Shown: positions 46,134 through 56,151, counted from the first letter of the stretch. The stretch: 64,000 nucleotides of DNA from an uncultured Granulosicoccus sp. (GCA_947499955.1 CANMQI010000020.1:1-64000), one strand, 5' to 3'. Notes: generated from the sequence alone by a model not told the origin. Translations and numbers: made by a program.

Positions 46134-46305
46134 GGCGTGGGCTCCTGGGTAAGGCGGGAGCGCACGAAACCCCGGGGGGAAGCGTGTTCCCCGCAGGTGG
46201 ATGGTTGGATAGATCGGATGCCAAGTGCGAATAAGGCACTCATTCCGGAAATGGCATCTGCCGGAATTGTCAGACTGAAAACGCAGTCCTCACGCTACCA
46301 GGCTT
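46134..46305 (-). promoter_or_regulatory. ICE leader repeat 3
   Basis: Near-identical to the radC leader (17881-18055). Shared blocks are GGATGCCAAGTGCGAAT, AGGCACTCATTCCGGA and GGCATCTGCCGGAAT, plus the GC-rich hairpin ahead of the start. Confidence 0.65.
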
Positions 46306-46594
46306 CAGAAGACAACAAAGTAGCGTGTTTGTCAACTTCCCCGAAACCTCGAGCATTGAAGGCCGGGTGATAGGCGCTACGGTTTGAGTAAGAGAACGGG
46401 CTGTCGTGTCACTGATGCCAGTGATGTAATCGCTACAGTTGTCGGTATAAGGCATGGAACTGGTCACAGCCGGCAACGGTTCAACACGAATAGTTCTCAC
46501 CCGATGACAACGATTTCTGCAACGACGATGTGAGGAACGAGTTCGGCAGTGCACTTGACGGCGAAGGCTCCAGTGAGGCTGGCTGTTGTGTCCT

Positions 46595-46879
46595 GTTTAT
46601 ACCATCGACTTTGTTCCACTTTGACATGAAACGGTGATGCTGGAAACGTCAGTTTTAAACCGGGAAATTGCAGGAACGGCGTTCAACGCTGACTGTGGAT
46701 CTCCATTGACCTTTTCTTGCGCTGTTTGATCAAATTGGTCAAGGCAGACGCTATATGAGAGATCGTACTGAGTTGGATATGAATCGAACTGCCAATACTT
46801 CCCCAGTCGGTCAGAATAGTTGCAATCTGGCATGGGCGCTCACCAAGCCGACGGTCAGCCCTCGGCCAAGAGCAGTCAT
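46595..46879. repeat. Dispersed repeat, right copy
   Basis: Homologous along its length to 8567-8877. No ORF. The 46306-46594 stretch before it and 46880-47016 after it show no gene; the latter contains the promoter of the NACHT gene. Confidence 0.75.
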
Positions 46880-47016
46880 AGTGCGACATCATATTTACTA
46901 TGTAGGTTTAATGATTCATAATCAAACTTAACGTTACCATTCGCATACCTTAGAGTTCTGTCATAGCTGCACGGGAAGCGAGATACTCAGTATAATTTAC
47001 TCATTAGATAACCAAT

Positions 47017-49455
47017 ATGAATGATACATCCTCAATTGGGAATGAGCTGCGCGACGATGTGTTTGCTTTATTGTCGGCTGCAATGAAGGATAGTGTTACC
47101 AAAGAGAAGAATGTTAGTGGTAAAAACAGTGATGTTTATTACGTTGAGCGCGGTCCGTTACCGACTCAAAAAACTAGGATAGCGGTCGAGTGTAAGAACT
47201 ATTCTAAGTCTCTCACCCGCTCTGATTTTAGTGATGTTTACGAAACCTACAATCCCGTTAGAGTTAATTTCGATCATCTCGTCATAGTTACGCGGAACGG
47301 TCTTGCTCCAGGAGTACAACAAACTGTAGACGCCCATGACTGGATCAGTCATATGACATTAATAGATTTTTGTCATAACCTATTGCGATTTGGCCGCTAT
47401 ATAGAAGCATTGAAGGCACAGTTCAATGAAGGTGGTTTGAACAATTACTACATTCCGTTGAATACTACCGAAAATGATGACCTAGAAAGCTCCATTGTTG
47501 AGTGGGCCGGAAGCGAGAGTCGGCAGCCAGTCGCAATTCTTGCGGGGTACGGTATGGGTAAGACTAGTTTTGCCAAAAGAATCGCATATCGATTTGCAGA
47601 AAATGTTGACGGTTCAAGATCGAATCGAATTCCAATATATATAAAGCTAGAAGACATTTATGCAGAGCAGACTATGGAGGGGCTTATATGCAAGCATTGT
47701 ACAAGTCAAAACAATATCGAAGGATTTCATTAAAACCTCTTCCGAGAGATCAATCGGCAGGGAATGCTATTGATAATACTCGATGGCTTCGATGAGATGA
47801 AGCATGCGATGTCTTTAGATGCTTTTGTTTATAACTTCGATCAAATAAATCTTTTGGTTGAAGGGAGATCAAAAATAGTTGTACTCGGTAGACCTAGTGC
47901 TTTTATGTCTGAGGATGAAAAACAAACCGTGCTCCACGGCTATAGAAAAATTGGTGATATTGAGGTGAGCGATGCTTCTAAAAAGGACTATCGTGAGATA
48001 GAGGTAGCTTTATTTGACCGAGAGCAACTGACAGATTTCATCGTGAAATACCTTGAGCATATGATGATTGAAGGGCACTTCGATCATCGTATTGAGATCA
48101 CTAGTGAATTTATTGAACGCCGTCAGATGGAGCTACTTTCGCCTGATTATGAAGAGCTGATTTCAAGACCAGTTCATGCAAGGATGCTAATAACAATCGC
48201 TCTTTCGACTGATAGGCCATTGTCGAATTTTAGCAGATTCACACTCTATAAGGAATTTACAAGACTCATTCTCGAGCGGGAAGACAGTAAGCTAGCGAGA
48301 AAAAAGACAGAGAAAGGCTGCCGGTTGTCCTTCTTAGAACGAGTTGCATGGGAGTCATGGGTCGTCAGCGAAGGAAAGAGCATTTCTGTAAAATCCTTGT
48401 CGACATTAATTGGCAAAACACAAGGAGTTGATAGCACTGAGGACGCCCTTAGGGAGCTAATTACTGGCAGCATTCTTGAGCCGAAAGGAGAAGATAGCTT
48501 TTATTTTGTACATCGATCTTTTCAGGAGTTTCTCGCCGCTCAGCATTTAATTTCTAATGCATGGGTTCCAAATTCAATTTCTGTGATTAATAAAAACATA
48601 AATAAAGAAATTACAAAGTTTTTGGAGGAGAGTCAGCAAGCGCCTAAGTTTGCTGACTCAATAGTTGAGATCATTGGTATACATAAGGGTGTCCTTGATT
48701 TCGATTTTTTGGATTTTCTTACTGAATACAGTACATTGTATGAAGACGCCCTATTCGACAATTTGGCATTGTATAGTGATCCATGGACTACTTTGATATT
48801 TTCTCGTAGGATCACACGGACCGAGTTTCAAAGCAGCGATGCTCGGTGGTTGGCGACTTTAAATGGAATGCCAAATGATTACACCAAGATGGCATTCTTG
48901 CTGGGATTGAATTTAGGGCTTAATAAGGATGCAAGGTCAATTGAAGTCGGAGAATTTGAAGAAATATTGCGGACAATTGCGAGCAAATTAATCGGTGTCA
49001 TTCAACTGCAATGCCTCGACTGGATAAATCATGTTGTCGCCTTTAGCAAGGCTCAAAAGGCAGTTTTTAATGGGCTAGAACGCAAATGGGCCAATGTTCT
49101 AATAGATGCCGTTACCCCGAAAATAACCGGTAGAGAAGTGCGTGGTTTCGAATTCGATTTTTCTGAATTTGGCCGATCGCTACATAACGAATTGATGCCA
49201 GAGCTTGAGGTAACGAACCTTCCGAAGTGGGAGTTGCCTACTGTGACTGTGAATTTTTCCGCTTGCGTGTCGATGTTTAGAGAGACGAAAGAATCAGTTG
49301 GGCGGGGGGAATTCCAAGATGAGACAGATAAACATATCGCAAAGGTTAGGAAATTTTGGCTTTCCTCACCAACAGTTGAAAAAATGGTTACTGTTGAGTC
49401 AAAGAAGCGAGAAACCTCACAAGTTAAAAGAAGCACACTATCATTAAAGCCATGA
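47017..49455 (+). pseudogene. PD-(D/E)xK-NACHT defence-type NTPase, split by an in-frame stop
   Basis: The reading frame is continuous for 812 positions except for a TAA at 47731-47733 (codon 239). Residues 1-130 resemble an Mrr-like nuclease: Asp39 (GKNSDVYY) and VECKN with Glu58/Lys60. Walker A is GYGMGKTS (177-184). After the stop comes LLIILDGFDEMKH, the NACHT Walker B with extra acidic residues, then GRPSAF and a helical C-terminus. Nuclease-NACHT proteins act as anti-phage sensors. The stop separates Walker A from Walker B, so an intact product requires readthrough; a restart at 47764 (preceded by GGCAGGGA) would lack Walker A. The gene is AT-richer than its surroundings, suggesting transfer. 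Confidence 0.85.
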
Positions 49456-49679
49456 CGATTTAGCTTGAAAGGCTTCTACTTTTTTTACTTACCTCATAAG
49501 GATATTGAAATTCGGAAAGTCCGGTTTGGGCACTTTGCCGAAGTACGCTTTGGAACTTGCGAACGCTAGTGAGGAACATTGGCAACGGCAGCTTTAAAGC
49601 CAATCCAGCCGATTAAGGTAAGGGGTAGAACGGGTCGTTAGTTCGATTTTGATCGCTTAAAGTTCATTGAGCCTGTGCC

Positions 49680-49900
49680 TTGACATCCTCCCCTCCCTGA
49701 AGAAAGGGGATTCCTACGGCGTTCAAGCAAATGCTTGAATCACTTCGGCGAGTTCCTGCTTCACTGGGGCTGCCTTACTTGCACAGTCGCGCAACTCAGG
49801 TCTGACGTCCCCTCCACAGGCCATCACGGCGTGTCCCGCCGCTACAATATTCTTTGCCGCATTGACATCGGCATTCTCTGCATGCCCACAAGAGACACAG
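49680..49900 (-). ncRNA. Putative omega RNA of TnpB
   Basis: In IS605 elements the guide RNA comes from the 3' part of tnpB and the right end. Here the predicted right end is the hairpin at 49690-49709. The guide would be minus-strand sequence beyond 49680, starting GCACAGGCTCAATG. Inferred from position only. Confidence 0.4.
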
Positions 49901-50961
49901 CAGAAGCTCTCTTGAATCTTGCGGTTCTCTTGCGCGATATAGCCACAGCCTGAGCATTGCTGGCTGGTGTACTGAGCTGACACCACAATCAGATCACCAC
50001 CTGCCCACTTGAGCTTATAATCCAACTGACGGCGAAATTCCCCCCAGCCCTGGTCGAGAATTGCCCGATTGAGACCGGATTTAGCGTTGACGTTTTTGCC
50101 CGGAGCTTCTCGGGTACCGGAAGCCGAACGAGACATATTGCTGACCTTAAGGTCTTCGATACACACCACCGCGTGATTTTGGCTAATGAGGTGTGATTTC
50201 TGATGCAGGTAGTCTGCTCGGACATTGGCGATTCGAATAGACAGGCGGGCGATTTTCGCTTTCTGTTTTTTCCAATTGCGCGAATACTTGCACTGTCGAG
50301 CCAGAGCTCGCTGTGCATGGGCCAATTGTCGTTGACGTTGTGCAAAACTATTCTTCGGCAAATGAATTACGCCGTCGCTTTGTGCGGCAAAAACAGCAAT
50401 GCCCAGGTCGAGACCAATCGCTGTTGTCGATGGGTGCAGAGGAGTATCAACCTGTTGTGCAGTTTGTACAGAAAAGAACCACCTACCACCTCGCTCACTG
50501 ACGGTGATATTACGTAGCGCGCCCATGACATTACGGCTGTTTCGGTAGCGCATCCAGCCTAACTTGGGTAGAAATATACGATTGTTGGCCTGATCAAGCT
50601 TGAACTGTCTGGGGTCTGGAAAGCGAAAGCTATTTCCACGGCCTTTCTTTTTGTACTTGGGAAAAGCAGCGCGTTTGGCAAAGAAATTTTGATAGGCCCG
50701 ATCAAGATCTTTGAGCGATTGCTGCAGCGTTTGAGCGGGTGCGAGTTGAAGCCACTGCGTGTCTTCATCTTTACGCCAGGTAGTCAGGCTCTTGCACATC
50801 TGGACATAGCTGATGTACTTCAGTTCGGCCTTATGGTTCTCTTGCTGAAGCGCCAATGCCTTGTTGTAGACGAACCGGGAACTACCTGCAAACTGCCACA
50901 GTTGGCGGGTTTGTTCACCATTGGGGCGTAGCTCGAATTTGAAGGCTTGCAGACGTTCCAT
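49723..50961 (-). CDS. tnpB: TnpB RNA-guided nuclease (OrfB family)
   Basis: 412 aa. RuvC residues Asp185 (GLDLG), Glu269 (IED) and Asp365 (ADVNAAKN) are all present. The zinc finger has CSGCG (336-340) and CVSCG (355-359). The N-terminal domain QAFKFELRPNGEQ...FVYNKAL is typical. It appears intact. TnpB is guided by an omega RNA to cut DNA next to a TAM, helping the element persist. Confidence 0.95.
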   Translation of the reverse strand: MERLQAFKFELRPNGEQTRQLWQFAGSSRFVYNKALALQQENHKAELKYISYVQMCKSLTTWRKDEDTQWLQLAPAQTLQQSLKDLDRAYQNFFAKRAAFPKYKKKGRGNSFRFPDPRQFKLDQANNRIFLPKLGWMRYRNSRNVMGALRNITVSERGGRWFFSVQTAQQVDTPLHPSTTAIGLDLGIAVFAAQSDGVIHLPKNSFAQRQRQLAHAQRALARQCKYSRNWKKQKAKIARLSIRIANVRADYLHQKSHLISQNHAVVCIEDLKVSNMSRSASGTREAPGKNVNAKSGLNRAILDQGWGEFRRQLDYKLKWAGGDLIVVSAQYTSQQCSGCGYIAQENRKIQESFCCVSCGHAENADVNAAKNIVAAGHAVMACGGDVRPELRDCASKAAPVKQELAEVIQAFA

Positions 50962-51277
50962 GAGCTGAACAATACACTGGATCGATGACGATTATGCCAC
51001 AGACACTCAAACATACTGTAATTATAGACAGCTATCCAGAAATGTTTTGTTACTATCGAATCAAGAAAACCATCGAGCTAGACGAGCAAGAGGCTTCGCC
51101 TCTAGCGCTATCCATCCCCGCCCTGAAGTACGGGGCTTTCCGCGCGTTAGGGTAAAGCACGAAAATTACGCGGACACGGGAGGTTCAGTTGATTAGTCAA
51201 TGCAGAACAAAATCGCGGGAATTCGTTTGAAAGACCTTGCTGGAATAAACAGAGAAACAACATCGATGAAGACGATA

Positions 51278-52168
51278 TCAGGCTGTTGAAGCGAAAAGTC
51301 CCATCGCTTCAAAGACCGGAAATAGTTCAATCTTGTCACTGCGTCGACTTCGTCTTGCAGAGACGTTGTAATCAACCAGCGTACCGACCTCCACACTCCG
51401 GCATGACTCTGGCAGGATGACAGGCAGGTTGGTCTTGACCAGGCGTCTCTCTCCCTTCCCCTTGCCGCCTCGTTTGAAGACCACATTTGCACAGGGATGA
51501 GGTGCTACGTTTTTTCTGCGGTAGAAATCGGTAGTCGAGGGCATCGTGGCCACCGATGTGGAAGCTATCCTTATGGCGGTAGCAGCTTTGTCGTTGCCGT
51601 GTTCACTCTCAACGCCCAGCCGTTCTGTCAGGAGTGAATGAACTTCATCACGAGTCATCCTGGAGATCGACATAGCTCCTCGATTCCAGGTGAATGACAA
51701 GGCTACGACGGGCTTCTCGGTGATGGTCACCACATGCCGGTAGATCTGACTCATCGAACAGCTTCTGAACAACCGGCGACAAAATCGTTCGCGTTCTCGC
51801 CCGCCATTCGGTGTCGCCTCGGCAATCTGTTCTCGTAGCGAGTCTTTGAGCCGGTTCACCGTGTCCACGGGTGACAGATCGTTTGTATCCACGACGATGC
51901 AGCCGGGCACTCTCCAGACGGAACCGGCTCCCTGATCCTGTAGTAACAAAAATTGGCCGAAAGCGGTAGCCGCCAGATTAGTGGCTTCCTGCCCCGACAA
52001 TCGCTCTACCGCGAACTCATCAGGAACCGTCGAATCATTGAATACGGGTAGTCGGTAGACGATGCAGCTAAGGCTGGTCTCCATCCACCATTGGTTGAGA
52101 TGCTCGATAGCGTGTACAAGATTCCCGTAGGTCTCGAGAATCAGACTATCGTTGTCGGCAACTACCAT
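51278..52168 (-). CDS. Tus-like replication-terminus-binding protein
   Basis: About 296 aa from the ATG at 52168, after TAGGAGAGAAG. It aligns in order with Tus: RVPGCIVVDTNDLSPVDTVNRL (Tus RLPGVLCYQVDNLS), YRHVVTITEKPVVALSFTWNRGA (Tus YRTLTVLHDPATLRFGWAN), MTRDEVHSLL, and the C-terminal VGTLVDYNVSARR. Size is close to the 309-aa E. coli Tus. Tus binds Ter sites and blocks replication forks from one side. Recognition rests on this pattern, not a search. It is encoded with the following 52201-52698 gene in one transcription unit. Confidence 0.8.
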   Translation of the reverse strand: MVVADNDSLILETYGNLVHAIEHLNQWWMETSLSCIVYRLPVFNDSTVPDEFAVERLSGQEATNLAATAFGQFLLLQDQGAGSVWRVPGCIVVDTNDLSPVDTVNRLKDSLREQIAEATPNGGRERERFCRRLFRSCSMSQIYRHVVTITEKPVVALSFTWNRGAMSISRMTRDEVHSLLTERLGVESEHGNDKAATAIRIASTSVATMPSTTDFYRRKNVAPHPCANVVFKRGGKGKGERRLVKTNLPVILPESCRSVEVGTLVDYNVSARRSRRSDKIELFPVFEAMGLFASTA

Positions 52169-52200
52169 CTTCTCTCCTACCAAACAGGGATAGCGCAAGA

Positions 52201-52698
52201 TCAGGCGGCATGAGCCAGATCGTCGGTGTCACGGGTACGATTCTGATCCACTCCGAGAGAGAGCCTAATTGCACGCCGTTCATGCTCCACTCGTTTTTCC
52301 ATAACATCGTTCATTATTGATTCGGCTTTCGCCAGGCTGCGAGTCGAAACGCAGTCCCAGGCACCTTCCCTGCCAGCATATCGGATCTCATCTGCCAGGC
52401 GCCCCGTGAGTGTCTCACGGGCAAGCGCCTCGTGAAATAGCCAGACGGCTACAGTCGGATGATTGCTCTCGTAGCAACCGTCCCGGACGACTCTGTTTAT
52501 TCTGCAGGCAGCGGTTCCACCCCGGATCTCCAGGCCCATGGACGCTTCGATCGCCTCTGCCAGTTCATCGTGTACCGATTCGAGCTGATGATAGTTGAAT
52601 CCGTCGTTCTCGCGGTGCTCATGGAGCAGCTTCGACAGGGTTTCAAGGATGGCGCCGTACACAATGTCCATTGCCTGGCTCGCATTATCGAACTTCAT
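52201..52698 (-). CDS. Hypothetical protein upstream of the Tus-like gene
   Basis: About 165 aa from the ATG at 52698, preceded by GGAGGGCAGGGG; a longer start at 52752 is possible. Helical and acidic-basic mixed (MKFDNASQAMDIVYGAILETLSKLL). No family recognised. Two AT-rich and GC-box elements upstream match those before 44049-44693. Gap of 32 bp to the Tus-like start suggests cotranscription. Confidence 0.6.
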   Translation of the reverse strand: MKFDNASQAMDIVYGAILETLSKLLHEHRENDGFNYHQLESVHDELAEAIEASMGLEIRGGTAACRINRVVRDGCYESNHPTVAVWLFHEALARETLTGRLADEIRYAGREGAWDCVSTRSLAKAESIMNDVMEKRVEHERRAIRLSLGVDQNRTRDTDDLAHAA

Positions 52699-52889
52699 CC
52701 CCTGCCCTCCTGCTGACGTGAACATCGTGATCTCTTCCCGGAGAAACCGCATAGCGCCTATCCCCAAGGGCCAGCGGATCATCGGCTATGTAGTGCAACT
52801 ACGTGACTGCTGTATGGGTGCGCCGATCCAGGTGCCTGAAGAACAGCTCGAAACCTCATTGAACTTGAAGATCACAATACTATTGTTCA

Positions 52890-52906
52890 TATATTATAAT
52901 AATATA
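52890..52906. promoter_or_regulatory. AT-rich inverted repeat upstream of 52201-52698
   Basis: TATATTA and TAATATA separated by TAA. The box ACTCGATTGCCGTCGTCGG follows at 52953-52971, nearly as at 44781-44799. The remainder of 52699-53239 shows no gene. Confidence 0.5.
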
Positions 52907-53239
52907 CAGTGATGTGTAAGAAGAATATGCAGGGTACTTGTGGTCTACAGCCACTCGATTGCCGTCGTCGGAGGAGAGGAGGTGTATTTCTGCTGTGATC
53001 AGTTGATATTGCCAGAATTGCCTCAACCAGAGTGGCTCCACGGTTGCCTGCTCTCCAGAGGGTTGTTGGGTAAGCGACCGTGACGTGCAAAGGTCACGAC
53101 CATTCCTGGTTAGGATACTGCCAGTCTGATGTTCCTGATAAAAAGCCAGTACATGTCCGTCATCTCACGATCTGAAACCGGGAAGTTCAATATGATAAGT
53201 TGGACTAAGAAACAAGTCGTCGAGTAAGGGAATTCAGTC

Positions 53240-54181
53240 ATGATTATGGATCGATTTCCAGCACTGAAAGTGTTTTTTCTCTCGATAGTGGGCACCCTGA
53301 TATGCAGCTTGGTTGCATGTGGTGGTAGCTCCGGTGGAGCCTTGGTTTCCGGGAATGACAGGGAGTCGCCCAATGCCCCTGTCGGCGGTGATTTTGGTTT
53401 TCTGCCTGATTTTGTCATACTGGATATAGTCCTCCCACCAACATACAGTCGCATTGGGGATGACCTTTCAGTTCTCCTGCGTGTGGCCAACATCGGTGAT
53501 AAGGCCGCCATTATTCCAGGTGGTTGGCTGATGTTGTCTGATACCGAGGACTTCTCGACCGGGTATGCGATCCATCCTTTTCAGCTTGCACCCGTAGGGG
53601 ACGGTTCATCTCGTCTGGTAGAGCCTGGCGAGGAGCGCGATTTTCGCGCACTACTGGATCTGCCGCTAAGCCGTAACGGGGTGCACTACACGCGCGCTTG
53701 GTTAAACCCGGATCTCTCTGCTTATTTCATGAACCCGGAAGAGTTTGTCGTGTCCAGCCACGAGCAGCAGGAAAAGGATTTCGACAATAATGTTTCGGAG
53801 CTTAGATCGCTTGAAGTGTTTGAATTTGACCTCGAATGCCTCTCAGATGCTCTCGAAGAAAACGATACGATCACCACCGCGGCGCCTATCCTTTTGGATA
53901 CGCAATATACGATTAATGCTTGTGATGAGCAGTTAGATGTGTTCTCGCTTAGCCTGCAGGAAGGAGTAGCTTATGAGCTGTCGCTTACCCACGATACCCT
54001 CGAATGGCCTCGCGCAATCGTCGATGAAGAGGGCCGTTACTTAGAGACTGCAACGACAGAAAGTCCTCTGATTTTTAGAACAGTGACGCGTGGACCGCAC
54101 TATCTGGTGATGCGCTACAGCGCCTATGACTTGGGTAGAGGTAGAGGAGTAAACTTCATTATCAGGCAGCTTCCTGATTAG
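53240..54181 (+). CDS. Lipoprotein with CARDB-like and PPC-like domains
   Basis: 313 aa. Signal helix then lipobox LVACGG, so an acylated surface or periplasmic protein. Residues about 55-180 (PDFVILDIVLPPTY...LSVLLRVANIGDKAA) fit a CARDB cell-adhesion fold. Residues about 205-310 (LEENDTITTAAPILLDTQYT...DVFSLSLQEGVAYEL...YLVMRYS) fit a PPC (bacterial pre-peptidase C-terminal) domain. No catalytic domain, so binding is likely. Plus-strand cargo beside minus-strand conjugation genes. Confidence 0.8.
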   Translation: MIMDRFPALKVFFLSIVGTLICSLVACGGSSGGALVSGNDRESPNAPVGGDFGFLPDFVILDIVLPPTYSRIGDDLSVLLRVANIGDKAAIIPGGWLMLSDTEDFSTGYAIHPFQLAPVGDGSSRLVEPGEERDFRALLDLPLSRNGVHYTRAWLNPDLSAYFMNPEEFVVSSHEQQEKDFDNNVSELRSLEVFEFDLECLSDALEENDTITTAAPILLDTQYTINACDEQLDVFSLSLQEGVAYELSLTHDTLEWPRAIVDEEGRYLETATTESPLIFRTVTRGPHYLVMRYSAYDLGRGRGVNFIIRQLPD

Positions 54182-54219
54182 GACTGATCGCTGTCCAATG
54201 ATGTGAACGACTAAGTACG

Positions 54220-54435
54220 ATGAAATTTGTCATGTTTACAGCTCGCTTCGCTAGACTCCTACTTAGCGTGGCTTTTTCTGTGGCTTTGTTCCTATTCCTT
54301 TTCTTGGCCAGATGTAGCCGTCCATTGGCTAGCGAGGAAGAACCTGAAGGTTCCAAGGCATCTAACTCAAATGAGCAGGTACCTGACGCAGCTGACTTCT
54401 ATTACAACGACTGGCTGCAAAGATTACTGAGATGA
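54220..54435 (+). CDS. Possible small membrane protein
   Basis: 71 aa with one strong hydrophobic segment (LLLSVAFSVALFLFLFLA), then an acidic tail. Located 38 bp after the lipoprotein gene on the same strand. No family recognised. The LARC sequence lacks a standard lipobox. Confidence 0.4.
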   Translation: MKFVMFTARFARLLLSVAFSVALFLFLFLARCSRPLASEEEPEGSKASNSNEQVPDAADFYYNDWLQRLLR

Positions 54436-54453
54436 ACTTATCGGGTTGAATAC

Positions 54454-56100
54454 TCAGCGACCACCGCGTACATCTTTGTACGCCTTTATCATGCTCGCTG
54501 CGCCTCCCGCAGTGCGTCTGGCTGAAGCTCCACTGCCAATCGGTCCTGCTCGAGCTGTTGAGAATCCACCCGTGATGCCCCCGGCAGCGTTGGAAATGGC
54601 AAAGCCGATGCGTGAACCGCCAATGATCAGCACGTATCCAAAGCCTATGGTCGACGTCAGGTAAAGAGATCCGATCATGATGGAATGAATCAATCGCTTC
54701 TTGATTTCCTCAAGCCCTCCAAACGAAGCTAATGTTTGCCACATGCTTTGTCCGTTCCATAACTGAAGCGCGATCCAGTTATCGAGGAAAGCCACAAATG
54801 TCCAGAGAACGCTGAAAAAATTGACTGCAAAGATGAGTATGGCTCCTCCCATCAGTGTGGCAAAGCTATATCGTCCCAGCAGCAGGGCGAAGGGCAAGGA
54901 TAGATAGATCACGGCCAGCAGATAGGCCTGCCCGACGATCAGGGCGTAGATCAACGCATCCAGTGCGATCTCCAGGACCGCCGCCATCTTGCCGTACTGA
55001 TAGACCTGGACAACAGAGGCGGCAAGACGGCCCGCATTCTCGAGTACGCCTGCATCACCCTTCCTGAGCGCCACCAGTCGATCGGCCGACTGCGAGAACT
55101 CCGGAGTCGAGTTCTCCAGGTACTTGCGAGCGACATCATCCTTGTCCGGCGTCAGAAAGGTTGCTGCATCCAGAGCCCCGGACAACCACGGAGCCGCTTG
55201 CTTGAGCGTGTCGATGAAGCCGTCAGCCGTGGCTTCCGCGTAGATTCTGTCCCGGATCCCTTCAACAGTCCCATCGCCTGCCCAGTACGTACTGCACAGC
55301 GGTGCGCCAGCGCCCGGGCTACTGGCATACTCTGTATCGTACGTCGGATCATACGGGTAGCCGGGAACGATATAGGGCATATGATGGTTCTTGTAGTAAC
55401 CATTGACGAACACCTGAGCACCAATCCAGGAGACATCTGGTCCCTCCACCGCACTGTCCGTTGCTGTGCCCACGAGTAGGGAATTACCGTCCGATGTACC
55501 GTTCCGGTAGTTTGACAGCGCTGGCAGATAACAGTAGGAATAGAACTCATCCACCTGGCGTTTGAGATCAGGATTGGAGATCGCCACGGTATTGGCAATG
55601 GAACGCAGCGTCCGGTAGCTGTTGCCGTAGGTGTCGAAAGTGCTTTCCAGCGCATACCTGAACCCGTTGCTGGTCTGCATCACGACATACCACCACAGGG
55701 GAACGTCAACACCCGTGGTTGTGGCAATGGTGGACTGTGGGGTTGTATCTGCCAGCGAGCCTGTTGAATCAATCGTTCGATTGATGGTGCCGGTGTGATG
55801 AATGTCTGCCGTATCTCGATAGTTCAGGCTCGACGCGTTCAGGGTGGTCTGCGGCACCGCACCGATCAGCACCACAAGGATCATGAAAAAGAACTGTACC
55901 TCCAGCCCGGCAAAGGCCGATTCAGCATCTGATCGCATGAGCGATCCTCGTGATCTCACCTCACTGATATGGTCTATCAGCACACCGAGGATCGGTAACC
56001 AGACAAGGCCTGTTGCTTTCAGCAAACCCCAGATCACACCAAAGAGCTGCCAGCCGAGCAAGGTGGTGTAAAGGTGTAGCGACCCGTCAACCTGCAGCAT
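54454..56100 (-). CDS. Conjugal transfer protein, TraG N-terminal-like
   Basis: 548 aa, multiple membrane helices at both ends (VWLPILGVLIDHI; FFFMILVVLIGAV; ALIVGQAYLLAVIYLSLPFALLL; FSVLWTFVAFLDNW). The central periplasmic region has paired Cys. This is the layout of TraG-N (PF07916-type) proteins of ICE conjugation systems. Conserved last gene of the block here, acting at the inner-membrane mating channel or in entry exclusion. Gly/Ala-rich C-terminus. Confidence 0.85.
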   Translation of the reverse strand: MLQVDGSLHLYTTLLGWQLFGVIWGLLKATGLVWLPILGVLIDHISEVRSRGSLMRSDAESAFAGLEVQFFFMILVVLIGAVPQTTLNASSLNYRDTADIHHTGTINRTIDSTGSLADTTPQSTIATTTGVDVPLWWYVVMQTSNGFRYALESTFDTYGNSYRTLRSIANTVAISNPDLKRQVDEFYSYCYLPALSNYRNGTSDGNSLLVGTATDSAVEGPDVSWIGAQVFVNGYYKNHHMPYIVPGYPYDPTYDTEYASSPGAGAPLCSTYWAGDGTVEGIRDRIYAEATADGFIDTLKQAAPWLSGALDAATFLTPDKDDVARKYLENSTPEFSQSADRLVALRKGDAGVLENAGRLAASVVQVYQYGKMAAVLEIALDALIYALIVGQAYLLAVIYLSLPFALLLGRYSFATLMGGAILIFAVNFFSVLWTFVAFLDNWIALQLWNGQSMWQTLASFGGLEEIKKRLIHSIMIGSLYLTSTIGFGYVLIIGGSRIGFAISNAAGGITGGFSTARAGPIGSGASARRTAGGAASMIKAYKDVRGGR

Positions 56101-56151
56101 GATCAGCGCCCTCTTCTCTCACCTGGGTGGCAAACATAGAACCTTGAGCGT

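Larger units (their letters stand above)
49680..51152 (-). mobile_element. IS605-like element carrying only tnpB
   Basis: Both ends have a hairpin with loop CCCTGAAG (arms CCCCT/AGGGG at 49690-49709; CCCCG/CGGGG at 51116-51135). The left end (51152) adjoins TTTAC on the minus strand, matching a TTAC-like target. No TnpA gene is present, so it cannot move by itself. Ends are inferred. Confidence 0.7.
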
